From: Nyssa sinensis
Lineage: Eukaryota > Streptophyta > Magnoliopsida > Cornales > Nyssaceae
Assembly (NCBI GenBank): GCA_008638375.1
Contig: CM018041.1
Coordinates: 6,377,501-6,441,500, forward strand
Length of the DNA stretch: 64,000 nucleotides
Direction: 5' to 3'
Each line of letters opens with the position of its first letter. Positions within the stretch are counted from its first letter, which is position 1. Both the position numbers and the translations under genes were made by a program. The notes beneath the pieces are model-generated. The model made no database searches, was not told the origin of the DNA, and saw nothing but the letters and a program-made list of their open reading frames with translations. Positions 54,216 through 64,000 of the stretch are shown one piece after another.

Positions 54216-55244
54216 AGTCATTTTGTTTAATTTTGCACCAACTCCTGTTTTTACTTTGAAACTTAATGCCAATTCTTCTTGTGTGGCCAAAATCTTACTT
54301 TCCTCAAGTCATAAGATAAAGGGCTAATTTGTACAAATCCAAATTTACTATTTTTCCATCATTTGGTCAAAATATATATGCACTTTAATCAAGTTATTTA
54401 TTTAAAATCTTTGCCAAATTTAATATGACCTTATCAAAATTTTCAACAAAATTTGATCTTGGCTAAACTTTTATATTTGATTTAAAAAATTGCTTAACCA
54501 TAATTTAACCCAATTTAATTCAAGGTGCCATTCCATATGTCAAAAGTTACATTTAAATCCCTCTCGGGTGCAAAGGATAGTTTTTTTTTGTTTTTGTCTT
54601 GTGTTCTATGTTTGCTTGTCAGTTTAGGGAGAAGATTAGATAAATTAGTATCGATAATCGAGTGAAGTCGGTGTTTGATAAAACAAGAAAACGACTTACC
54701 AATAATACAAGAGTAAATAATGGCCTATAGTATAAATAAAATAATAGAAGATGAACGGTAAGATTACTAATCTTATCATTATTAGTGGAGGAGATAACTA
54801 ATACATCTTTATCTAACCTATGGAACAAATATGGCCTCGAGACTCTCTTCCAAAAATCCTAATCCCAACCTAAGATTGCAATATCCCATCCTACATCCAT
54901 TTAATTACTATAATGTTTAGTCATAATTAAATCCTGTCACCATATAATTAATTAAAATAAATAAATAAATAACCCCAAGGAATAAATAAGATGTCCAAAA
55001 CAAGTTTGACTCATGACATTTTTTCAACATAGAGAGGGTACTAAGTTCATGTCCTTCACCTTAAGGCAATCCATCAAGAATCTACTCTTATTATTATTTA
55101 TTATCAAATGCATGTGGGATAAAGGGATTAAATATGTCCACTAGGATTAGTTGGATGGGACTCACAAAATCTCCTTGTTAAAAATATAAAATAAATACCC
55201 AAATTTGAGGGGAAGACTCCCAGTGAAATCTTTGTACTGGATTT

Positions 55245-55890
55245 TTTCTTTTTATGAAAAATATCATTGACTTTATTTAAGGTTTTTAACAATTACATTG
55301 TTCTTTTCTGAGATTTTTAAAATTACACTGATCTTTGTTATTTTATTTGACAAATTACAAATACTCTCTTCTAGTTAATTTTTTTTCTTCAAAATAACAA
55401 AACTGTCACTTTCTTGTTTTTTTTTTCCAAATAAATATTGATTAAAATTTTAAATTTATTTTTATTTATATAAAAGAAAAGAAAAAATCTTTAAAAAAGT
55501 TAGAACAAATTGCTCAAAATTTTAAAAATATAAAAATATAAAATAAAAGAGTAATGCTAGTCTTACCTTTATATTTTACCAAAATTATTTACCTTCATGA
55601 GTTATCAATGTTGTATTGGTTGGACATCACATGATGTCACATCATGATGTAATATTCAGTCAATACAATACTGTCAACTCATGAAAGTAAACACTTTTAG
55701 TAGAGTTTTTAAGCCTAGCATTATTAAAAATAAAATGAACATCTTTTGTCATTTTGACAAAAAAAATTAATTAAATATGATATTTATAGTTTGTAAATAA
55801 AAAAGAAAATATTAATATAAATTCAAAAATTTTAAAAAAATTATATTAATTTTTAAAATTCATAAAAGAAAATTAATATAATTTTTTTTC
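55245..55890. repeat. Foldback repeat (copy B), interrupted
   Basis: The left arm (tttaaaattacactgatctt ... tttgacaaattacaaatac) matches the left arm of copy A at 46365. The right arm is at about 55735-55890. The core is interrupted by the small MITE at 55550-55728. Confidence 0.6.
55550..55728. mobile_element. Small palindromic MITE nested in foldback copy B
   Basis: Ends taatgctagtc and gcctagcatta are inverted. The inner arms (atgagttatcaatgttgtat and atacaatactgtcaactcat) are also complementary, around a centre gacatcacatgatgtcacat. It is about 179 bp and non-coding. Confidence 0.65.
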
Positions 55891-58784
55891 TATTACATTA
55901 ATTACGTACTCGCATTCTTCTTAAAACAAGAATGCGAATGCGAGTACTTATTAGTAGTAGAAAGATCCGATCGGAGCTTTGGGTTATCTTTCGGCGCAAC
56001 TGTTGAGATATGCCGATTGATTGATAATCTTAGGATTTTTAACAGGGCGGCCATATCTGGGGAAACTCGATCTTTGTTGTTTGTTCTTCGATAGTGACGT
56101 ACGGAACACAGGCAACGTTTTCCTATTTGCCTTGGAGCTTTCGAAATTTATTTGTATTTTATTTTCCCCAAAACACAATAAAAAAGATGAAGAATCAAAT
56201 CCTGTATAATTTAATTTAATTTTTGCAAGACTTACGATTCGTACGGATTTAATTTGATTGTTTACATACCCAAGTAATCTATTTTAACTCTATTCGGATC
56301 TTACAGCGACGCTGCATAATTGTCGTGCACTGTACCGACTTATTTTAATGTAATGTTGTAGTTATTGATTTTAAAAAATAATATTTTAACACAAAAAAAA
56401 ATTTAACTTAAATAGTCATTTTTACAAAACTAAATGACTAATCTACCGTCTTTTTCATCTTCTTTTTTCAAAATTATAATCCTAATCTCATCTTCGTCCA
56501 GTTCCTATTCATTTTCACTGGTTATTATCATCAAATAGAGTGCAAGTTAGGTGGGTAAATTTAAATTCGACTTGAGAAATTATGGACTTGTGTAAAAATA
56601 TATGATACTCGAGTCCGGTCTGAGCCCGAATTCGAATTGTCACTACTTAAAATCATATATTTTATATCTCAATTAATATGAACGGTTAGATTTCAAACAT
56701 GTAAATAATCTTGACCGTTCATTTTATTAATATTTCAAACATATATGTTTATTTTATTATCTAATTGTATTAAACTTTTAAAATTTATTTTTATTAGAAA
56801 TCTTTGCATTTTTGTCTTTAGAATATGCATGAAATTCGACCTATCCCGAAAAAATTTCAAAAAAATCGAATGTTTGGGTACTCGAGAAAAACCCGATTCT
56901 AGGCATTTTTTGTCAGGCTCAATGACTTGTATCATGAGTTGAACTTGATCAAGACTCAACCCCAGCCCAACTTGACCCAACATAGTTGCAGCCCATCAAA
57001 GTAGTCACCGATCACCACCATTTATCTTCTTTCTTAATATTATTGCTTCTACCAGCACCACCACTTCCAAAGCTTCAGCACCCATAAACTCTAAGGAGTT
57101 TCAAAACACTTACTTTGCCCCCCATTATAAAAAAATTAAATAAATAATCTTCCACCACCGTCTCTTTTTTTACTCTATCACTGCAACAACAACAAAAAAA
57201 GTCGTTGTGAGATGATTTGATACAATTCTCATAACGTTTGAGTGCAACTATAATTACAATGTTGAGTTAATTGCACCCAGCGTTATAAAACTTACATCTC
57301 ACATTACACAATTACGTTCAAATGTTGTGAGAGTTACACTCGAACAAAAATGTGTTTTAATTCTTCCCTATCACATGTATCACCACCAGCCATCGCCACC
57401 GCCCTTTTCTTCTCTATTATCGTAGCATTTATCACCACCACAAATACCAGTTCCAAAACTTCACTACTCCCTAACTTTCAAGGAATTTTAAAACACTTTT
57501 CTCGTTTCATTGCTGCAAAAAAAAAAACCCCAATATGTAACGACCACTTCTAAAGCTTCACTACTCTCTAACCTCCAAACACTTTTTTCCTTGTATGTGT
57601 GTATTTTTGAGGTTGGATGATATTATGTAATTATCTTACTAAGAGTAACTCCAAGAGGGGATTCATTTTTTGACTTGAAAAACTCTTTTGGATGCTACTA
57701 CAATATTTATGCATACATTGTTAGCTTCTAGCATTATACATCACTCAAACAGTGGTATCTAAACAAGTATTCATTTAATATTTTGAAACATTTTTCTCAC
57801 TTTTATCTCTTTTCCCACTTATTTATTTTTTTCTCTCTCTTCCAATTAACTTTTGGATCTCCTCTTCATAGTATTCATATCTACATCAACTTCTTCACTA
57901 TTCAAAGTTGGATCCAAAATGAGTGTTAGGATGGAAGCTCTCTTGAAGCATAAATAATTCATTAATTGGAGCAATATTGGCAAGCGAATGGCTCATCTCT
58001 TAAAATCACACTTTGAGTTGTTCTAAATAACTTCTTTTGGAGAGATGGCTTTATACTGTTATTATCTTCATTAGAAAGCCTTCTACTGTAATGGATCGAT
58101 CTTTTTAGGCCCATTCTATTTCACAAGATCTTATTAGTGGATTGACCCAAAATATCAAAGCCCAGTTTTTTACCATAGAACTATATTTACTTCTTACCCC
58201 TCCCCCCTCTTTTTTCCTCTTCCTTTCCTTTCTTTTTTTTTCCTTGGGTATGACCTTGAATTTTTAGTTGTTTCTTTTTTTTTTTTTTAATGTGAAAATA
58301 CTACTATAAACTCAGCTTATATGAGAGGGGATCTATTAGATGGTCTCGAGATTGAATGCAATAACTGTTTTTTAGTAGTCTCTAGAAAAAGTTTGAAAAA
58401 TACCACCAAACTCATTTATTGTGTTATTTATTTATTTATTTTTTATTTAACAGTCGATCAAATTGCAAATCCAAAATAACAAAAAATCATTATAAGTGAA
58501 GACAATTTAATCTCGGGTGTCGTTGGTATTAATAAAATTTGAATAATGTTAGATGGCCCAAAACTCAAATTCAGAAATTGTTGATGAAATGATGCAGTAT
58601 TTTTTTAGATCGCTGGGTGATCACTCATTTCTATGGTAAAAAATCAATCAAATATTAATATTATTACATCATTTTGTAGATTCAAAGTTTTGTATAATAT
58701 AGCATTACTTGTTATATTTCAACGGTTGATGATACTAGAGAAATTTTGAAATATCTCAGAGTGATCATTATTTCAAGTAAAAAA

Positions 58785-59280
58785 TGATTATTATTCCTTT
58801 ATATTTTTAATATAAATTATATCGATATTTCTTAAAGTTTTTAACATTAACAAAAATTTATTTTAAGATTTTTGAAATTATATTATCTTCTTATATTATA
58901 TTTTTATTAACAAATTATATGTACCTTCCTTCTGGTCCAATTTTTTTCAAATGACAAAATTATTTATTTCATGTTTTTCTTTTACATTTTTCAATTTTGA
59001 CTAAAGTTTTTTAAAGAATTTATTCATTTATATTAAAAAAAAAGTTAAAGTAATTAATTTATTATTATTATTTTTTTATCAAGAATATTTTAATTAATAT
59101 TTATTTGAAAATAAAATAAATTTTAAAAAATAAAATTGGTCAGAAATTGAAAAAATAAAATAAAAAATAAAATTAAAAATATTTTTGTTATTTTAAAAAA
59201 ATGAGCTAGGATAAGATGTATGTATAATTTGTCAAGTAAAAATAAAATAAAATAATTATAATTTAAAAAATTACAAGTAA
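58785..59280. repeat. Foldback repeat (copy C), most diverged
   Basis: The left side (aaagtttttaacattaac, agatttttgaaattatatta, attaacaaattatatgtacc) follows the left arms of copies A and B, with more substitutions. The right side near 59200-59280 carries the complementary tttgtcaag-like pattern. Confidence 0.5.
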
Positions 59281-59482
59281 AATTTTTGTGCTTGTCAATC
59301 TGCTTCAAGTTCGACCTGCACTTGTTCATATTTTCTACCAGCATATACCATTTTATCTCAGAAAACAAAGTGCATGCCTTTGGATGGGTCTTTATCACGT
59401 TAGCTAGATCGCATATGTGCGTGTGTGTGATAGTGTTACTGTGTGTGTGTATATATATATACACACACTATCTCACACATAT

Positions 59483-59516
<34 letters not shown>

Positions 59517-61777
59517 GGATGGATGTTGTCAGTGCAGTAAGGGCAGTGTGGGATACGCAGGTCGAATATTGCAGTTACGAATAAAAACAAAAGCATGCTG
59601 TCGTTTTACTGCCTGGTTTTATTATCTGTCTGAAAAAATTGACCGTAGCTGGTCTGGCGTAGCCACCGGCGGGAATTCTTTTTTATTTATTTACGTTGAA
59701 ATCCGCAACCGTTTATAGTAGTTTACAAGTGAAAAATGACCTAACGGCACGCTTGCTTTTGTCTTTTGGCAGTTTGCCTTTTACTTTGGTTGGGTTCTAT
59801 GCTTCTATTCATCTCCGTTACCGTTAAAAGAAACATTTGATTTTGACTTTTGGAACACCTCTCAAAGAATTTTGTTCTGCAAACATGACTGCCCGTTTGA
59901 ATGGAGTAATTCTTGAAAACCCTTATTTTCAATCTATATATAATTCATTCAACACTTTAAAGAATTCTTTTAAATATTATTTAAGTCTATTTTAAATATA
60001 TTTATATAAATACTTACAATTTTCTTAAACTATATATTTTAAAATTACATTTTTTTACTGCTTTTCCAAACAAAGTCGATGAAACAAATTAAGAAAAAAT
60101 TTGGTGCTCCGTAGGAAAATTTTGAATTTACTATCGTTTCATTGTTTTAAAGAAGTTGCAATGTGCATATATATTATGAAATTGGCCATATGGACAAAGA
60201 ATTAATTTGATATTATTTTAAATGTAATGAAAATTAAAATTTTTAATTATCTTTTTATAGTATGAAATAATTGAAAAACTTGATGAGCAAGTGTGAATGA
60301 CATGGAGTTGAACTAATCATATTAAATGTATGTAATATCAAAAAATGATAACATGAAAATGAAATATATATATATATATATATTTCCAAATTTTAGCTGT
60401 TATTATGATAGAAAAAGATCATTACACAATGTTAATTCCAACAATATAAAGTTTTAAGAGGGTTAAACAAATGATGCACTGTTACATTAATTTTTAAGAT
60501 TTAAAATTTGAGAGAGAATTAGTGATTCATTATTGCAAGATGGCATGACTCATTTTTAAGATTTTATAGTTTATTGCATCTCATTGTGCTTCATGCAATG
60601 TAAATGACCCTTTTGTACTTTAGAAAGTTAGATCTGTTGACTCTTAATAACAATATGATATTAATCCCAACTATAAGAGAGTACTAATAACAAATTAACA
60701 ATAGACAGAGAGGGTAGAATTAATTATTTGTAAAATATAATAGAAATTGATGATTCGGAGATGTGGTTGAAGGGTAAAGATCTTAAGAATAAAATTTAAT
60801 TGTCTCGAATTCGAGTTTTTTTGCGTTGATTGTTAGCGATTAGAGTTTAAACGGTGGGCCTGACTCTCACTGAGATGATTCATAAAAAAAAGTTATGTTT
60901 AGTACACATGAATGAAAATAAAAATAACATGAAAATAGAATGACAATTTCTTAGCCATTATTTGATCGACAAATAGATGTTCAGCAATCGTTGAATGGCG
61001 ACAAGTAAATCTTTGGTGGTGGATCGAATGTGACATAGACAAGAGAGAGAGTGAGAGAAACGAGTTTCGAGCGCGGGAAAAAAGTTAAATATTATAGAAG
61101 AATTCAATGAATTATTCCTAAAATTTTAGACCTTGTTAATTTGTATAAATTTTCTGAAAATTACTTGAACAAATGAATGTAATGTTAGAGAGAAAAAAAA
61201 AAAAAACATGTACATGTATTTTCAATATTTCATAATAGCCAGGCTTGCTCATCTTTAGGAGTATTTTGTATTAGTTTACGCGCATCAAATTAAATTTTTC
61301 TTTTTGCAATAATTTAAAAAAACTTGAATTTTATTATCTTTTTTATCACTCGATCACACCACTAAATGATAAATATTTTTCTAATATATATAAAAGGTAC
61401 ATGACACATCAACTCACCCTTAAATCATATACAACGGGAGTACCCAACAATTTCTCAAGGGAGGGAGACCCCATAGCTTCAAAGGAATTTAAGAAAGAAA
61501 AGGTCCCAAAGCAAAAGTGGAGTCCCTCTCCCTATCTACAGACTGCCCTGCACTGCACCACCAGCACCACAACCACAGCCACAGACTTTCTTTAATGACA
61601 CTACCCACCTATCCCTGTTCTCCACCTACCTTTATTAGCTTTCCCCCCCGCCCCTCTCTCTCTCTCTCTCTCTTCAGTTGGATCTCCGGCATCCTTGCAG
61701 CTGGCTCAGAGACCACCCTTCATTTTCAGTCTTATTTTCACACAATGCCATTACCTGTTTAAGAACTCATAGATATC

Positions 61778-62004
61778 GCAAATACTCATTCCGTTCTAAT
61801 ATGATAGTCCCTTTTGAATATTTTAACTTTTTTAAAGGTATTATTTTATTATTTTAAAACTATTTAAATTTTTTGTATCGCCTTTATTTAATTATAAATC
61901 ATGTTCACATTAGGTGTAATAAAGAATAATTTTAAAAATTTATAACTTAAAAGTATGTTAACTTTTTAAATAAAACTCTTAAAATAGAACGGAGGAATAA
62001 TTAT
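61778..62004. mobile_element. Stowaway-like MITE
   Basis: The left end cattccgttctaatatgata and the reverse complement of the right end (attcctccgttctattttaa) are inverted repeats, with further matching into gttaacttttttaa. It is about 227 bp with no coding capacity. Confidence 0.65.
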
Positions 62005-62783
62005 TTATTACCTCATAAATAGATTAAAACATTTCTACAGTCAATTAGGAAATACTATTAAAAGTTCTCTAGCCCGTTATTCGTTAATTTTTTTACAGAC
62101 TGAGTTTTATTTATTTATTACAATTATTTTAATTTTTGTATAAAATTGAATTCATAAAATTTTGAATAGAAATAATTTTTTCATAGTATTACCCTAATCA
62201 GTAGATAACATTTATGCTAATTCTCATAACATAGAAATTTTATGTTTGACTCAATTTATTCATCGCATTTAATACATTTTTAAGAGCTCATTAAATACTT
62301 AATTGATAATAAATTGTTTAAGATAAAACTCTAAAATGCACTTGTTAATCACAACTTTCAATGTATTATATTATTCATGATTCAGTTGAATGCTTTAATA
62401 ATATTAAAAAACCATGATTTATTTATAAATATAAAATGTAATAAAATATTAATATTTTTAAAATTGCACAGAATTTGCAAAATATAATTTTAAAATAATA
62501 TAAAAAACTTAATTTTCAAAATAATTGCCATTTTATAATTTTATTTTTGGACTCACCACTTGAATATTACTTAATAGGTTGAAGAGAAATTTTCTTTGTA
62601 CCAAAAAAACATTTTAAGCATAATTTCAAAATAAATAAAAAAATAAAAAATATTTTGTTAAGTTCATTTTGTAAAACAAATTTGTTAGCCTAAGTGGCAC
62701 AAAAATAATTTAATCCAAGTACAGGGGTAATTGCAATAATCCCTGATTTGCGTAAGTACTAAACTTTGCCACTTTTATGGCAT

Positions 62784-62861
62784 CCACGTCAAAAGTTCAC
62801 TGACAATTACTAGCTCTATCCCACGTTGGACATCTGTCCACCCATCAGATCACGCCACGTT
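62784..62861. promoter_or_regulatory. Cluster of three CACGT cores upstream of the right-edge gene
   Basis: The sequences ccacgtca (62784), ccacgttg (62821) and ccacgttt (62855) lie within 80 bp, just upstream of the presumed start of transcription. ACGT cores are bZIP or bHLH binding sites in plants; here the role is inferred from position only. Confidence 0.4.
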
Positions 62862-62939
62862 TCCAAATCTAATTAAATAGCTCACAGCTCCCTCCGTCCT
62901 TTTTTTTTTTTTTTTCGCTAATAAAATGACTACAATACA

Positions 62940-63933
62940 AGGTCTGAGCCTCGGACAGAGAGAGACAGATAGACAGACAGAGAGCGAGCGAGCGAGAGCT
63001 CTTTCAATGCTAACTGACGGCGACCGGAAAAGCTTCACCTCTGCGCGGCAACTCCGCTTATTCCGGCGAATTTCCTGGTAACTTCTCTTTTTAAACCTAG
63101 CTCACTCCTCCGCCGTCGCCGGAGGTTCGTTCATTTTCTTCTTCTCCGGTGAAATTTCCGGCGACATCTCGAATGCTAAGCTCCCATTTGTGGTTAGTTG
63201 TCAAGGTCGAACTCTTTCACCATTCGTTCTCTGTCGTATCTTCAATTCGTTAGAGCTCGAATCGGTGGTTTTCAGAGATTTTTAGGGCTTTTAAACTTTA
63301 CCTTCCGAAGATTCGCATTAGTTTCAGCTGTGTTTTAATTTCTAACGTTTTACATCTCTAATGCGGCTGTTTTGTTGTACTTCGTTTTAGCTTTCTGTGA
63401 CTTTACTGAACGTTTTTTTTTTGGCAATATAAGTTCGCAAATTTCTAGCCGTTAGAGATAAAGGTGATATAGGTATACGTATACGGTGAAGTTAGGTTTT
63501 CCTTATACGTCATCTTCATCGGTTAAGGAGGTCCTTTCGTTTATCTGAAGTTTTTAAGAGTTGAAAAGTTCCAAATCAGTCATTTCAGCTGTGCTTGAAG
63601 TTGTTTACTGTCTTTCTTCTTCTTCTTCTTTTTTCCGGTTCAGCTGTATTTTCACCTGGCTTTGTCGCTCGATTCGAGTTTGTTGGAAAACCAAACAATG
63701 CCTTGATTTCTTTGAAGAGTACGGGCCGCAATTCTCTCTCTTGCTCTCTCTAGACTAGAGGCTCTGCTCATCGGTTCAATTATGTTCTTAGTTCTTTAGG
63801 CTTCGCTAGTATTTGTTTTCCGTTCTATACAGTATTGTACTATTGTCCCTTGTAGCTATATTATTGGTAGCTGGTATTGGATGGAATCCTAAGAAGTGCA
63901 TTTCCATTTCATTTCTTTAGCTAGAGATTGGAA
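62940..63933 (+). other. GC-richer 5' leader of the right-edge gene, probable 5'-UTR intron
   Basis: After a TATA-like taattaaatag near 62870, the composition shifts to GC-richer DNA with agagagacaga and cgagcgagcga tracts and ccgcc-rich blocks, typical of plant leaders. A donor at 63078 (cctg-gtaact) and an acceptor at 63920 (ctttag) would remove 843 bp and leave ctagagattggaa before the ATG. A 24-codon upstream ORF starts at 63007 and its stop overlaps the proposed donor. Other donors are possible. Confidence 0.5.
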
Positions 63934-64000
63934 ATGAAAAGGCTGTTTGTTCTATTTGCTTTTCTTGTATTAGCGCCGATTTGTGCAATTTCTTTGAATC
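63934..64000 (+). CDS. N-terminus of a secreted or membrane protein (partial, runs off the right edge)
   Basis: The ATG at 63934 opens 22 codons, MKRLFVLFAFLVLAPICAIS then LN, with no stop before the window ends. This is a textbook signal peptide: a basic n-region, a hydrophobic core of about 12 residues and a small-residue cleavage region (ICA-IS). The leader structure upstream supports a true gene start. Plant leucine-rich-repeat receptor kinases of the PXC2 type begin with a signal peptide ending ...SLN, which fits, but many secreted proteins would too; the family cannot be decided from 22 residues. Confidence 0.65.
   Translation, partial: MKRLFVLFAFLVLAPICAISLN

Larger units (their letters stand above)
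52360..62700. other. 10-kb gene-free AT-rich region
   Basis: No coding exon was recognised on either strand. Named contents: a hairpin at 53832-53875, a SINE at 54045-54215, foldback copies at 55245-55890 and 58785-59280, a nested small MITE at 55550-55728, microsatellites at 59437-59517 and 60365-60382, a GC-richer patch at 59525-59900, a CT-rich stretch at 61500-61745 and a Stowaway-like MITE at 61778-62004. Confidence 0.7.

Noticed and set aside
55900..56215. Possible exon near atgcgagtac ... cgacggtccat-like patch
   Set aside because: A moderately GC-richer patch with an imperfect inverted repeat (gtactcgcattctt / aagaatgcgaatgcgagtac), but no recognisable protein and stops in all frames within about 60 codons.
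59123..59464. 113-codon minus-strand frame
   Set aside because: It is made of low-complexity AT-rich sequence and a TG/TA microsatellite.
61401..61762. Overlapping frames in the CT-rich stretch
   Set aside because: Ser/Pro/Thr-rich translations come from simple CT and CCA repeats; no splice-supported structure or family resemblance.

Overview
The window is nuclear DNA from a flowering plant, most likely a woody eudicot. The evidence is GT-AG introns of up to 8.5 kb packed with L1-type LINE copies, plant MITEs and Au-like SINEs, AT-rich intergenic DNA, and plant-specific genes (a plastid glycerol-3-phosphate dehydrogenase of the SFD1/GLY1 type and a type-A cytokinin response regulator). The species cannot be fixed from the sequence alone.

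Layout. 1-24245 (+): the last nine coding exons of a SCYL1-like (SCY1-like pseudokinase) gene whose kinase-domain exons lie left of the window; introns of 6.7 and 8.5 kb are filled by LINEs. 24246-27159: spacer with MITEs. 27160-33907 (+): complete five-exon gene for a TMEM87/GPR107-type seven-transmembrane Golgi protein; its last intron holds a LINE nested in another LINE. 35313-43816 (-): complete nine-exon gene for plastid NAD-dependent glycerol-3-phosphate dehydrogenase (SFD1/GLY1 type, 447 aa), convergent with the previous gene; intron 1 is 5.5 kb and repeat-rich. 47401-47610 (+): a 69-residue His- and Cys-rich protein with a probable 5'-UTR intron. 48854-51784 (-): complete five-exon type-A response regulator (ARR16/ARR17-like, 154 aa). 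About 52-62.8 kb: gene-free AT-rich DNA with MITEs, foldback repeats and a SINE. 63934-64000 (+): the first 22 codons of a secreted or membrane protein that continues beyond the right edge, preceded by a GC-richer leader that probably contains an intron.

The genes are ordinary, unrelated housekeeping or signalling genes; no operon-like or cluster logic links them. All exon joins given here were checked by hand for GT-AG borders and reading phase and each gives an uninterrupted protein. The most informative non-genic content is the retrotransposon record: four LINE insertions (2633-4318, 7926-8532, 12498-15067, and the nested pair at 31335-32330) can be delimited to the base or nearly so by target-site duplications, one of them keeps an open 825-codon reverse-transcriptase frame, and a 913-bp hAT-like element is framed by an 8-bp duplication. 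I found no convincing new molecular system.
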